Assembly (NCBI GenBank): GCA_028687935.1
Contig: JAQTZE010000002.1
Span: 212,691 to 276,690, forward strand
From: Sulfurimonas sp.
GTDB taxonomy: Bacteria > Campylobacterota > Campylobacteria > Campylobacterales > Sulfurimonadaceae
Reading direction: 5' to 3'
DNA: 64,000 nt
In this document: positions 14,341 through 24,140 of the stretch, in pieces
How positions within the stretch are numbered: position 1 is the stretch's first letter
Layout: every line of letters begins with the position of its first letter
Position numbers and translations under genes: made by a program
The notes under the pieces: generated by a model
What the model was told of the DNA's origin: nothing
Databases searched by the model: none
Seen by the model: only the letters and a program-made list of their open reading frames with translations

Positions 14341-17300
14341 ATGAGCAAAAGACCATTTACCCACCTGCATCTTCATACGGAATACTCCCTTCTTGATGGA
14401 GCGAACAAGATATCAAACCTCGTCAAACGGGCAAAAGAGCTTGGAATGACCTCTGTGGCTATGACGGATCATGGCAATATGTTTGGGGCTATTGATTTTT
14501 ATCAGCAGATGCGTGAAGCGGGTATCAAACCTATTATCGGGATGGAAGGATATATCCATAACGGTGAAACGATGGATGACAAAAGTACAAAGCAGCGTTT
14601 TCATATCTGTCTTTTTGCTAAGAATCAAAAGGGATACGAGAACCTTATGTATCTCTCATCCAAAGCCTTTATTGACGGCTTTTACTATTTTCCGCGTATC
14701 AACAAAAAAGAGCTTGCAGAGCATAGTGAAGGGCTTATCTGTACTTCTGCCTGTTTGCAAGGCGAAGTCAACTGGCATCTCAATCTCTCAAACGAGAGAA
14801 ATGTCAGAAACGGTGCGCTTGGTTTTGAGGGTGCAAAAGCAGTTGCACAAGAGTACAAAGATATCTTCGGAGAAGATTTTTATTTAGAGATCATGCGCCA
14901 TGGTATCGGCGATCAGCTCTTTATTGATGATCAGATACTTCGTATCGGCAAAGAGACGGGCATCAAAATCGTCGCGACAAACGACACACACTACACTTAT
15001 CCCGGAGATGCTCAGTACCACGAGGCGTTTATGTGTATCGGGATGAATAAACTCTATGATGATCCCAACCGTATGCGTCACTCTGTTCATGAGTTTTATC
15101 TCAAATCTCCCGAACAGATGGAACGTCTTTTTGCGGATATTCCTGAAGCACTTGAACATACACAAGAAATAGTTGAAAAATGTAATCTTGAACTCAAGCT
15201 CGGAGACCCGACCCCGCCAAACTTCAAGTTTACTCCTGAATATGCGGCAAAAGATGGACTCACAATAAAGCATGCAGATGATGCTCCACTTCCTGAAGAT
15301 GCCCAGAAGGATGTCAAACGCGCATGGAAAAGTTCCGCGGATAAAAATGATGCGGAGTACTTTATCTTTTGTTGTAAAGCAGGTCTTGAAAAACGCCTTG
15401 TACATGTGCCTGAGGAAAAACATACAGAGTATCGAGCACGCCTAGAATTTGAGATGAAGATCATCAACGATATGAAGTTTCCCGGCTATATGCTTATCGT
15501 TTGGGACTTTGTGAAAGTTGCTAAAGAGATGGGTATCGCAGTAGGGCCTGGGCGCGGTTCTGCGGCTGGGAGTTTGGTTGCCTACTCTTTGGAGATAACC
15601 GATATCGACCCGATGAAATATGATCTGCTTTTTGAGAGATTTCTCAATCCTGAGCGTGTAAGCATGCCCGATATCGATATGGACTTTATGCAGGCGCGCC
15701 GTGGGGAGATTATCGATTATGTTGTCAACAAATATGGACGTGATCAGGTCGCACAGATCATCACTTTTGGTTCACTTCTTGCAAAAGGGGTTATCCGCGA
15801 TGTTGCCCGCGTTTTGGATATGCCACTTTCTCAGGCAGATAAGATGGCAAAACTTATCCCTGATGAACTTGGTATCACACTCAACGGTAAAGAGAAAAAA
15901 GGCGAGTATATCGACGGAGCGTATCAAAAAGAGCCAAAACTCAAAGAGCTTATCGACAGTGATGCGAATGCCGCGAGAGTGTGGGAATTTGCCAAAAAAC
16001 TCGAAGGTCTCAAACGCAACTCCGGTATGCATGCGGCAGGTGTAGTGATATCCAATGAAGAGTTATGGAAAAAAACACCTATCTACAAACCCTCTGGCGA
16101 GACAACTTTTGTCACACAATATTCGCTCAACTACCTCGAAGATGTGGATCTTATCAAGTTCGACTTCTTGGGACTTAAAACGCTCGATGTTATCGACAAC
16201 GCTATCAAACTCATCAAACACCGCTATGACAAAACGATAGAATGGCACGCTATTGATGAAAATGATCCGAAGGTATATGAGGTCATTCGAAGCGGTGCGA
16301 CTATCGGGATGTTCCAGATAGAGTCTTCTGGTATGCAAGACCTTAACAAACGCCTTAAGCCAGACAGTTTTGAGGACCTTATCGCGGTACTCGCACTTTA
16401 CCGTCCGGGACCGATGGAGTCGGGGATGCTTGATAGTTTTATTGAGCGTAAACACGGGCGTCAGGCGATAGAGTACACTTTCCCTGCGATGGAAGAGATC
16501 CTTGGAAATACGTATGGGGTCATCGTCTATCAAGAACAGGTCATGCAGATCGTGCAGACGATAGGCGGCTTTTCCCTTGGCTATTCAGACATTATCCGTC
16601 GTGCCATGGGGAAGAAAAAGGACATGAGTGCCTACAATGACGAGTTTGCAACGGGCGCAAAAGGGCAGGGTTATGACTATGACAAAGCCTCAAAACTCTT
16701 TGACCTGATTGAAAAGTTTGCGGGATATGGATTTAACAAATCCCACTCTGCGGCGTATGCGATGATAACCTTTCAAACAGCGTGGCTCAAGACTTACTAT
16801 CCAAATGAGTTTATGGCGGCACTTTTGACTTCGGATAAGGATAATATGGACAAAGTCGTGCGTTATATCGATGAGGTAAAACGCATGGGCATCGAGCTCT
16901 CACCTCCTGATGTTTGCCACTCACAGCTTGAGTTCTCAGCCATCACAAAAGATGATAAAGAGGTTATCCTCTTTGGACTTGGAGCTATCAAGGGTGTTGG
17001 AAACTCTGCGGTAATGTCGATTTTAGAAGCGAGAAAAGAGGGCGGTGAGTTTACTTCTATTCAGGATTTTGTCAACCGAATTGATCCTTCAAAAGTCAAT
17101 AAACGCTTTGTGGAATCAGGAATAAAATCAGGTGCGTTTGACAGATTTGGTTACTCACGAAAAGCACTGCTTGACCAACTAGACTTGATGGTAGAAACGG
17201 CAAAAGATGCTGCAAACGCAAAGAAAAACGCAATGGGAAGCCTCTTTGGGGATGATGCGGAGATAACCACCGTCGATATCAAACTCACCAACTCACCTGA

Positions 17301-17943
17301 GTACACGCTCAAAGAGATTTTGGAGTTTGAAAAAGAGACGCTTGGATTTTATGTATCGGGTCACCCGATGGATGAGTACAGAGATATTCTCGATGGCTTG
17401 ACCTATACGCTCTCCTCTGAGATACAAAACATCAAAGACGGTTCGCAGGCTATCTTCATAGGAAAAGTCGAAGATATCCAAAAGAAAATGTCCAAAAAAG
17501 GCAATCAGTTTGGTATTGTCAACCTAATGGACTTTCACGGAAACGTCGAGATAATGCTCTTTGAAGACAGGCTCAAAGCGCTCCAAGAGATGGATCTTAA
17601 TGAACCAGTTGCGTTTAAGGTACAGGTAACGCATACGGAGATGTTCACACGCATCAGTGTCAATAAAATCATGACACTCAAAGATGCGAAAAAAGAGACA
17701 AAAAAGGTCAAAACAGAGATCCAAGAAAAACCGCAAGAACCACTCAATCTTGCCGTGCGTTTGGATACAAGTACAAAAGTTCTTGAAGATTTGTATGTGC
17801 TTATCCGCAAAAATCCAGGGAACAGACCGCTCAATATCACTATCATATCCAAACTGCACAATGTCGTTATCGAGTCGGCAATACGGGTCAGCAACAACAT
17901 CGTCGAAGCACTCAGCGGTAATGAAGCTGTGGATATATTGTAA
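14341..17943 (+). CDS. dnaE: DNA polymerase III alpha subunit
   Basis: Replicative polymerase catalytic subunit of 1200 residues. Domains in order: PHP (HLHLHTEYSLLDGA at the N terminus), the polymerase palm with MPDIDMDF holding two catalytic aspartates (D444, D446), the fingers/helical region (YRPGPMESGMLDSFIERKHGR, then VIVYQEQVMQIVQ and FNKSHSAAYAM), a helix-hairpin-helix segment (LGAIKGVGNSAVMSILEAR), and an OB fold near 1000-1090 (AIFIGKVEDIQKKMSKKGNQFG). It is single and complete. The gene carries noticeably fewer AAACGCA repeats than its surroundings. Confidence 0.97.
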   Translation: MSKRPFTHLHLHTEYSLLDGANKISNLVKRAKELGMTSVAMTDHGNMFGAIDFYQQMREAGIKPIIGMEGYIHNGETMDDKSTKQRFHICLFAKNQKGYENLMYLSSKAFIDGFYYFPRINKKELAEHSEGLICTSACLQGEVNWHLNLSNERNVRNGALGFEGAKAVAQEYKDIFGEDFYLEIMRHGIGDQLFIDDQILRIGKETGIKIVATNDTHYTYPGDAQYHEAFMCIGMNKLYDDPNRMRHSVHEFYLKSPEQMERLFADIPEALEHTQEIVEKCNLELKLGDPTPPNFKFTPEYAAKDGLTIKHADDAPLPEDAQKDVKRAWKSSADKNDAEYFIFCCKAGLEKRLVHVPEEKHTEYRARLEFEMKIINDMKFPGYMLIVWDFVKVAKEMGIAVGPGRGSAAGSLVAYSLEITDIDPMKYDLLFERFLNPERVSMPDIDMDFMQARRGEIIDYVVNKYGRDQVAQIITFGSLLAKGVIRDVARVLDMPLSQADKMAKLIPDELGITLNGKEKKGEYIDGAYQKEPKLKELIDSDANAARVWEFAKKLEGLKRNSGMHAAGVVISNEELWKKTPIYKPSGETTFVTQYSLNYLEDVDLIKFDFLGLKTLDVIDNAIKLIKHRYDKTIEWHAIDENDPKVYEVIRSGATIGMFQIESSGMQDLNKRLKPDSFEDLIAVLALYRPGPMESGMLDSFIERKHGRQAIEYTFPAMEEILGNTYGVIVYQEQVMQIVQTIGGFSLGYSDIIRRAMGKKKDMSAYNDEFATGAKGQGYDYDKASKLFDLIEKFAGYGFNKSHSAAYAMITFQTAWLKTYYPNEFMAALLTSDKDNMDKVVRYIDEVKRMGIELSPPDVCHSQLEFSAITKDDKEVILFGLGAIKGVGNSAVMSILEARKEGGEFTSIQDFVNRIDPSKVNKRFVESGIKSGAFDRFGYSRKALLDQLDLMVETAKDAANAKKNAMGSLFGDDAEITTVDIKLTNSPEYTLKEILEFEKETLGFYVSGHPMDEYRDILDGLTYTLSSEIQNIKDGSQAIFIGKVEDIQKKMSKKGNQFGIVNLMDFHGNVEIMLFEDRLKALQEMDLNEPVAFKVQVTHTEMFTRISVNKIMTLKDAKKETKKVKTEIQEKPQEPLNLAVRLDTSTKVLEDLYVLIRKNPGNRPLNITIISKLHNVVIESAIRVSNNIVEALSGNEAVDIL

Positions 17944-17972
17944 AAATATAAAATATAAAAGAAGAAGAGACT

Positions 17973-19232
17973 ATGAACAAACAAGATTTTAATGATGGAC
18001 TTTTAGGTTTTTTGGATGCGTCACCGACGCCTTTTCATGCGACGCGAAATATGGCTGGGATGTTTCTAAACGCAGGTTTTATCAAGCTTGATGAGTTACA
18101 AAAATGGGAGCTGGAAAAGGGTAAGCGTTATTTTGTGACGCGCAACGACTCTTCTATCATTGCGTTTACTTACACGGGTGCGAAAAACTACACTATGGTT
18201 GGCGCGCATACCGATTCGCCAAACCTCAAACTCAAGCCAAACGCAGTGATACAAGAACATGGTGTGGTGAAGTTTGGCGTTGAGCCTTATGGTGGTATTT
18301 TGCTGGGTCCTTGGTTTGACCGTGACCTCTCTCTCGCAGGGCGCATCTCTTATCTTGATACCAACAACAGACTCAAAGACGCGCTCATTGATGTTCGCAA
18401 GCCAATTGCTATTATCCCTTCGCTTGCTATACATCTTGATAGAGAAGCAAACAATACAAAAAGTATCAACGCGCAGACAGATATTTCTCCTATTTTGGCG
18501 ACGAATGAGGATTTTGACATGACTGCGTTTTTACTCTCACAGCTTGCAAACGAGGGCATTGAAGATGTCGCAGAGCTTTATGCAAATGAGCTGAGCTTTT
18601 ATGATACGCAAAACGCTGCGTTTGTAGGGCTCAATGATGACTTTATCGCAAGTGCAAGACTTGATAATCTTCTGAGTTGTTATGTCGGTATGCTCGCACT
18701 TTGTAGTGTGGGCGATGATGCGCCGATGCTTTTTATCGCGAGTGACCATGAAGAGGTCGGTTCTGCTTCTACTTCGGGAGCAGGGGGAAGTTTCCTTGAA
18801 AATACTCTGCGTCGTATGTTTAGCGACTATGATGAGTATGTGCAGATGACGCGCAGTTCTCTGCTCATCTCAGCGGATAATGCCCACGCAGTCCATCCAA
18901 ACTTTGCCGCAAAGCATGACAAAGAGCACTCGCCAAAGATAAACGCAGGGGTGGTCATCAAGATAAACGCAAATCAGCGTTATGCTTCCAACTCAACAAC
19001 TATCTCGCGTTTTATGAATGTGGCTTCTGCTTTGGGTGAGAAGACGCAAAACTATGTCACGCGCAGTGATATGGGTTGTGGCTCGACGATTGGACCTATT
19101 ACCGCTACGCGTCTGGGAATTGAGACGCTTGATATCGGGCTGCCAACCTATGCGATGCACTCTATCCGTGAGCTTTGTGGGAGTGATGATGCGCATTCAC
19201 TCTATAAAATCCTCACTGCGTTTCATAACTAA
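17973..19232 (+). CDS. M18 family aminopeptidase
   Basis: Dinuclear-zinc aminopeptidase of the M18 (aspartyl aminopeptidase) family, cytoplasmic, removing N-terminal residues during peptide turnover. Seen: VGAHTDSPNLKLKP with the first metal His/Asp, FVGLNDDFIASARLDNLLS with the bridging Asp region, ASDHEEVGSAS with the catalytic Glu pair, and GCGSTIGPITA plus LPTYAMHSIRELCG with the last His. The 419 residues are typical. The stop overlaps the flgS start (TAATG), so the two are coupled. Confidence 0.93.
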   Translation: MNKQDFNDGLLGFLDASPTPFHATRNMAGMFLNAGFIKLDELQKWELEKGKRYFVTRNDSSIIAFTYTGAKNYTMVGAHTDSPNLKLKPNAVIQEHGVVKFGVEPYGGILLGPWFDRDLSLAGRISYLDTNNRLKDALIDVRKPIAIIPSLAIHLDREANNTKSINAQTDISPILATNEDFDMTAFLLSQLANEGIEDVAELYANELSFYDTQNAAFVGLNDDFIASARLDNLLSCYVGMLALCSVGDDAPMLFIASDHEEVGSASTSGAGGSFLENTLRRMFSDYDEYVQMTRSSLLISADNAHAVHPNFAAKHDKEHSPKINAGVVIKINANQRYASNSTTISRFMNVASALGEKTQNYVTRSDMGCGSTIGPITATRLGIETLDIGLPTYAMHSIRELCGSDDAHSLYKILTAFHN

Positions 19233-20221
19233 TGTCTGAAAATGTCATAACGCCCCAGGAGCTCAATCTTCTCATCGAGCAGACCTACAAGGTCGAAAAA
19301 GAGTTTAATGAGCTCAAAGCTTCCTATGCGCATCTTCAAGATACGGTGGAGAATGTCGTAGAGTTTTTGCCAAATGCTATTTGGATATTAAACGCAGATA
19401 ACACGGTGTTTTTACAAAACTCCCAAGCCAAACAGCTTCAAGAACTTTTTGCCCTCATAGAGCTTCAAACAGATGACTATGAGGTGAAGTTTGATACCAA
19501 ATCCTATCTTGTCAAAAGTGCAAGTTATCAGGGTAAAACGCTGCTGAGTGCGACAGATATCACCGAGCAAAAACGCAAAGAAAATCTTGCAACTATGGGA
19601 CAGATGGCGGCGCATCTCTCGCATGAAATACGCAATCCTATCGGTTCTATCTCCCTGCTAAGCTCCACGCTCAAAAAAAGAGTCATAGCTGAGAATATCC
19701 CAATCGTCGAAGAGATACAAAAATCCGTCTACCGCATTGACCGTATCATCAAAGCGACACTGATGTTCTCCAAAGGTATTGAGGCCAATACTCAGCCTTT
19801 GATGTGGAGTGAGCTGCGTAACTCTTTGGACATGGCTGTGGGATATTATGCTTATTCTAAAGAGATAGAGTTTCTCTTTCCAGAGGAAGATTTTGCGCTC
19901 AACGCAGACAAAGATCTCCTTGAGATGCTCTTTTCAAACTTCATCATAAACGCAATCGATGCTATCGAACTTGATGATGAAGAGGAGGGTGTGATAGAAC
20001 TTCTCTACACTCAAGATGCAGAGTTTCACATCTTTCACATCTATGATAGCGGTGTGGCAATAGAGAATAAAAAGGAGCTCTTTGAGGCCTTTAAGAGTAC
20101 GAAGGTCAAAGGCAACGGTCTTGGACTTGTGCTCTCAAGTGATATTGCAAAAGCCCATGGCGGCTGTGTGAAATTACTTGAGGGCGAGAGAAAAGGTTTT
20201 GAGATACGCTTGCAAAAGTAA
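19232..20221 (+). CDS. flgS: Two-component sensor histidine kinase FlgS (flagellar regulation)
   Basis: Cytoplasmic NtrB-type kinase that in Campylobacter and Helicobacter phosphorylates the sigma-54 activator FlgR to switch on middle/late flagellar genes. Seen: an N-terminal coiled coil (LLIEQTYKVEKEFNELKASY), a PAS-like segment (FLPNAIWILNADNTVFLQNS), TDITEQKRKENLATMGQMAAHLSHEIRNP with H131 as the phospho-acceptor, and a HATPase region ending in GNGLGLVLSSDIAKAHGG. These blocks match Campylobacter FlgS as I remember it. No membrane helix. flgR is not in this window. Confidence 0.88.
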   Translation: MSENVITPQELNLLIEQTYKVEKEFNELKASYAHLQDTVENVVEFLPNAIWILNADNTVFLQNSQAKQLQELFALIELQTDDYEVKFDTKSYLVKSASYQGKTLLSATDITEQKRKENLATMGQMAAHLSHEIRNPIGSISLLSSTLKKRVIAENIPIVEEIQKSVYRIDRIIKATLMFSKGIEANTQPLMWSELRNSLDMAVGYYAYSKEIEFLFPEEDFALNADKDLLEMLFSNFIINAIDAIELDDEEEGVIELLYTQDAEFHIFHIYDSGVAIENKKELFEAFKSTKVKGNGLGLVLSSDIAKAHGGCVKLLEGERKGFEIRLQK

Positions 20222-20228
20222 AATACTT

Positions 20229-22742
20229 TTATGCAGAAGGTGTCTCAAACGCAATGACAAAACAGAGACCTTTCTCCATATTGTGCGCACTAAGAGTCGC
20301 ACCGATATTTTGTTCTATGATCATTTTTGACATATATAGACCCATTCCAGTTCCTTTCCCCTGCGGCTTTGTTGTGAAGTAGGGCTCAAAAATTCTCTCC
20401 AGTATCTCAGGTGAAACGCCACCTCCATTATCAGCTATTGTCAGTTTATCTTTGCTTAGGGTGATGTTAATCTCCCCATGTGCTACATTGTTTTCGACGA
20501 TGGCATCTTTTGCGTTGGTGATAAGGTTCAAAAGTACCTGAGAAAATTCGCTCTGCAGAGTATGAATCTTAAAATCATCACCTGCAATATGCACGAGGAT
20601 ATTATGGTTTTTAAGTTGGGCTTCTTGGATGCTAATCGTTGCGTTTACAGCTTCTTTGACGCTAAATTTTTTTGTAATCTTATCAATGCGAAAAAAGTTT
20701 CTAAAATCATCAATTGTATTACTCATAAAGCGAATAGTTTTACTCTGTTTTTGTATAAAATTATCGATAAACTCTTTTGTAATAAGCCCATCATGATAGT
20801 CATCATCAAGGTTTTGTATATTGATATTGAGGGAGTTGAGTGGCTGTCTCCATTGGTGAGCAATTGCCCCTACCATCTCTCCCATCGCTGCTAGCTTGGA
20901 CTGTTCTTGGAGTATTTTATCTTTTTTTATAATCTCTCCAGTCTGTTTATCGACTTCATGAGAGAGATTTTCATTGAGTTCTTTGAGCTGGATTTCGAGA
21001 AGTTTTGTGGCAGTGACATTTTGTACTGTACCTGTCATCTCTAGCGCTTTTCCATCCTCACTTATTTTAGAGATTTGAGAGGTGGCATGCACATGTATTG
21101 TCTCATCTTCAAAGACAAATCTGTATTCAAACTCATTTCTCTTCAAAGTTTTTAGAGTCTCTTCGAGTTGTTCTTGAACGAATTTTTGATCATCTTTATG
21201 AATATAGGAGAGAACATCTTCGACGCAGGGTGTATAGGTTCGTGGATCTTTTTTCATAATCTTATAATGTTCTTGAGACCACTTGAGGGTATTTGTGGAG
21301 AGATTGAGATAATAACTTCCTATCTTTGCATCCGTTTGTGCTTCGTTGAGGTTCTTTTGGGATTCTCTGAGCTCAAGTTCTTGTTCTTTTGAGGAGGTGA
21401 TATCCAAGATATAACCCAAAAAGTGTGTGATATTTTGCTCTTCATCTTTGATAAGATAACTTGTATCCAAAATCCAACGATATTCGCCATCTTTTCTCTT
21501 AAGTCGATAAGGATGATGCACAAAAGTCTCTAAGCCTCTTTGTATTGCGTTTTGAACCTCTTCAAAAACAGTTTGTACATCATCAGGATGGATAAGGGAG
21601 ACGTAGCTGACTTGTGCATTTAAAAACTCTCCTCTACTATAACCACTGGTTCTTTGAACATTGCGTGAGACATATTCTACGTCCCAATTATCATTATTTT
21701 TCCATTTAAATAGAGTGATTTCTCCTTTATTAAAGAGAGAGAGAAGTTCCGCTTGTTGCTTACTTGTCTCAAGTAAATCTCTTTTAATAAGGGCTTGTCG
21801 GTAGCTGAGATAAAAGATGATTACGAGCGCAATAAACGCAGTCAGATTGATAGCTCTAAAACCTAGAAGAATATTATCGATATCTTTATTCTGAGCAAAA
21901 GAGACGATATAAGAGAATGTATTGCTACGGTGTACCTTCTTTATTGGTAAAAAGGAAAAAGCGTAAACACCATTTTGTGTTTCATCATATAAGGTAAATG
22001 TCTCTTCGCGTTGCATTTTAGCATGGATATTTTGCTTGTTTCGTATGAAAATATCTTTAATCTCATCTGTGATTTGTGGTTCATTTAAAAGTGCATCAAT
22101 ATAAAAGTTCTCTTCTTTTTTATGTAAAAAATAGGTCTGCGTTTTATTGATTTTTGTAAGGTTTTCTTGAATGGATTCAAGAGAAAAAGAGACTTCAAAA
22201 GAGCCTAGAAAATTGTCATTCTCATCTCTGATGGGAAATGTTTTTTTCAGAAGATAAAAGCTAGGAGAAGAGTGTAGTGTATTGGAATGCTTATTCGCTC
22301 CTTTACTATTATTAGATTCATCTAGCTCTTTGAGGATTTTAGTATCTTTTTGTGTTTCATTTATCTTTAAAAAAGAGCTTGCATCTGGTAAGATAAACTG
22401 TAACTCTTCGATCCCACGTATTCGCATCGAATCGTAAGGTTTTTGCATATATGTATAGAGTTCTTTACGCAAGAGACTTTTTTCTTGCGGAGTCCCTTGG
22501 AGCGCTTGTACAAGTATGTTGTTTATCTGCGGATTTTTTTGTACAAAGCTATATGCAGATTTTGCATAAAGCTCATCATAGTGTGTAGCTATAGAAAAGT
22601 TCGTTTCTAGTGTTAAAAGCGAATCTTTCAGCTCATCATCTATAAGGATATTTTTATAAATGCTATTAAGAATAAAGCCAAAAGAAAAAAGCAAAGCAAA
22701 GAGAGCTAGATAGGTGAAAAAAAGCTTGTTCTTTAGTTTCAT
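20229..22742 (-). CDS. Membrane PAS sensor histidine kinase
   Basis: 837-residue hybrid-free sensor kinase. Two helices (about 7-27 and 297-317) bracket a roughly 270-residue periplasmic sensor region of the double-CACHE type. Two PAS domains follow (about 330-450, ending YRWILDTSYLIKDEEQNITHFLG, and about 460-580), then a coiled coil, the H-box AHQWRQPLNSL with H629, and a HATPase domain (NLITNAKDAI, DNGGGV, GKGTGMGLYMSK). The ligand is unknown. It overlaps the upstream response regulator gene by 4 bases on the same strand, so the two form a cognate pair. Confidence 0.88.
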   Translation of the reverse strand: MKLKNKLFFTYLALFALLFSFGFILNSIYKNILIDDELKDSLLTLETNFSIATHYDELYAKSAYSFVQKNPQINNILVQALQGTPQEKSLLRKELYTYMQKPYDSMRIRGIEELQFILPDASSFLKINETQKDTKILKELDESNNSKGANKHSNTLHSSPSFYLLKKTFPIRDENDNFLGSFEVSFSLESIQENLTKINKTQTYFLHKKEENFYIDALLNEPQITDEIKDIFIRNKQNIHAKMQREETFTLYDETQNGVYAFSFLPIKKVHRSNTFSYIVSFAQNKDIDNILLGFRAINLTAFIALVIIFYLSYRQALIKRDLLETSKQQAELLSLFNKGEITLFKWKNNDNWDVEYVSRNVQRTSGYSRGEFLNAQVSYVSLIHPDDVQTVFEEVQNAIQRGLETFVHHPYRLKRKDGEYRWILDTSYLIKDEEQNITHFLGYILDITSSKEQELELRESQKNLNEAQTDAKIGSYYLNLSTNTLKWSQEHYKIMKKDPRTYTPCVEDVLSYIHKDDQKFVQEQLEETLKTLKRNEFEYRFVFEDETIHVHATSQISKISEDGKALEMTGTVQNVTATKLLEIQLKELNENLSHEVDKQTGEIIKKDKILQEQSKLAAMGEMVGAIAHQWRQPLNSLNINIQNLDDDYHDGLITKEFIDNFIQKQSKTIRFMSNTIDDFRNFFRIDKITKKFSVKEAVNATISIQEAQLKNHNILVHIAGDDFKIHTLQSEFSQVLLNLITNAKDAIVENNVAHGEINITLSKDKLTIADNGGGVSPEILERIFEPYFTTKPQGKGTGMGLYMSKMIIEQNIGATLSAHNMEKGLCFVIAFETPSA

Positions 22743-24022
22743 ATACAGCTCTTAGTACAATTTCTTCCACTGTTTTTTGCATCATAAAGCGCTCTGTCTG
22801 CGCGTTCGAGCATAGTTGTAAGCGTATCACCTTCTTTGTAGCTCGTGATACCAAAACTTGCTGTAATTTTGATTTTGTTTGCATCTTCAAGACTCTCTAT
22901 CTGTTGTCTAAATTTTTCAGCGCAAATATATGCCTCTTGGATATTGGTGTTACTAAACAATAAAACAAACTCTTCTCCTCCCCATCGGGCAAAAGTATCG
23001 CTTTGTCTGAGTCTTGCACGCATGTTTTGGGTGAGCATTATCAAGACTTCATCCCCGATAAGATGTCCATATTGATCATTGATAACTTTGAAGTGGTCAA
23101 TATCTACAATCGCCAAACTCAAAGGCTGTAGATGACGTGCAATACGGCTTATTTCATACTCAAAAATCTCTTCAAGTTTATGTCTATTGTAGATACCTGT
23201 AAGCGCATCTGTAGTGGCTTTTTTATTGTTCTCTTGTCGCTCTTGTTCGATTTGAGTGATATCTGTAAAAGTAAGCAGACATTTCGTCTCTGTAATGTGG
23301 GATGCATTGATAAAAAAAGATTTTTCGTTAGCATCTTTATCTTCAAGGGTCAGTATTCTTTTTGACTGCTCGATGGAGAGTAAAAGATCATAAAAACCAC
23401 CTTTTTGTAAAGGGGTCTTTGTGAGATCGACATGTTTGAAGGCTTCGGATGTTTTTAAAAAGAGATCTAAAACAGAGCTATTTTTTGTGTAAAACTCTCC
23501 AATAGTGTTAAAATTGAAAAAACTTAAAAAGGATTTACTTGCAAAATAGATTGTATTGACATCCACGATAAGCGTTATATTGTTTTCAGAGTCGATGATG
23601 TGTTGGAGAATATTCTTCTGATCTTCATTTTCTCTTTCAAGTTTGATGCTTTTTGAGAGCTTTTTAATAAGCGCTACGAGTGTTTTTTTCTCTACAGGTT
23701 TGAGTAGATATCCCTCTGCATGGAGCTCTATAGCTTCAAGGAGATAAGCACTTTCACTGTGTGCTGTTGTAAAGATGATGTATGCGTGCAGATTGATCTC
23801 TCTGATGGCTTTTACCATCTCAACACCACTCATTATCGGCATCTTGATATCACTGATGACGATGTCTGGAAGATGCTTTTTATAGAGTGCTAATCCCTCT
23901 TCACCATTTTTGGCTGTATAAAGTTCCGAAGAGATTCTCTCGAGCGCTCTGGCATAACCTTCTCTTACATCATCTTCATCTTCAACATATAAAATTTTCA
24001 CATCATTTTGAGAATTAATCAT
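22739..24022 (-). CDS. Response regulator-PAS-diguanylate cyclase
   Basis: 427 residues: a receiver domain (about 8-125) with the phospho-acceptor D58 in DIVISDIKMP and the acidic pair in VEDEDDVR; a PAS-like region (about 150-255, ending FTDITQIEQERQ); and a GGDEF domain with the active-site GGEEF (348-352), TDALTGIYNRHKL and an intact RxxD inhibitory site (RQSD) five residues upstream. It should make cyclic-di-GMP when phosphorylated and be subject to product inhibition. Its partner is the kinase at 20229, overlapping by 4 bases. Confidence 0.9.
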   Translation of the reverse strand: MINSQNDVKILYVEDEDDVREGYARALERISSELYTAKNGEEGLALYKKHLPDIVISDIKMPIMSGVEMVKAIREINLHAYIIFTTAHSESAYLLEAIELHAEGYLLKPVEKKTLVALIKKLSKSIKLERENEDQKNILQHIIDSENNITLIVDVNTIYFASKSFLSFFNFNTIGEFYTKNSSVLDLFLKTSEAFKHVDLTKTPLQKGGFYDLLLSIEQSKRILTLEDKDANEKSFFINASHITETKCLLTFTDITQIEQERQENNKKATTDALTGIYNRHKLEEIFEYEISRIARHLQPLSLAIVDIDHFKVINDQYGHLIGDEVLIMLTQNMRARLRQSDTFARWGGEEFVLLFSNTNIQEAYICAEKFRQQIESLEDANKIKITASFGITSYKEGDTLTTMLERADRALYDAKNSGRNCTKSCI

Positions 24023-24079
24023 TCAACATCCTTATATCACTCATTTTACACAAACTATTTTTAAGCGCATATAAAGGCA

Positions 24080-24108
24080 TTGTTTTATGGTGCTTACAGT
24101 GATTATAT
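24080..24108 (+). promoter_or_regulatory. Possible promoter for the cti-ccsBA region
   Basis: TTGTTT (24080-24085), a 17-base spacer, then TTATAT (24103-24108), 33 bases before the cti ATG. The ribosome site is GGAG in ATTGGAGCAGAT. Weak but correctly spaced. Confidence 0.35.
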
Positions 24109-24140
24109 GGTACTTTTACTCATAAGAAATTGGAGCAGAT

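Noticed and set aside
20478..20894. 138-residue plus-strand frame opposite the sensor kinase
   Set aside because: Antisense to a conserved kinase domain, with no family resemblance or ribosome site.
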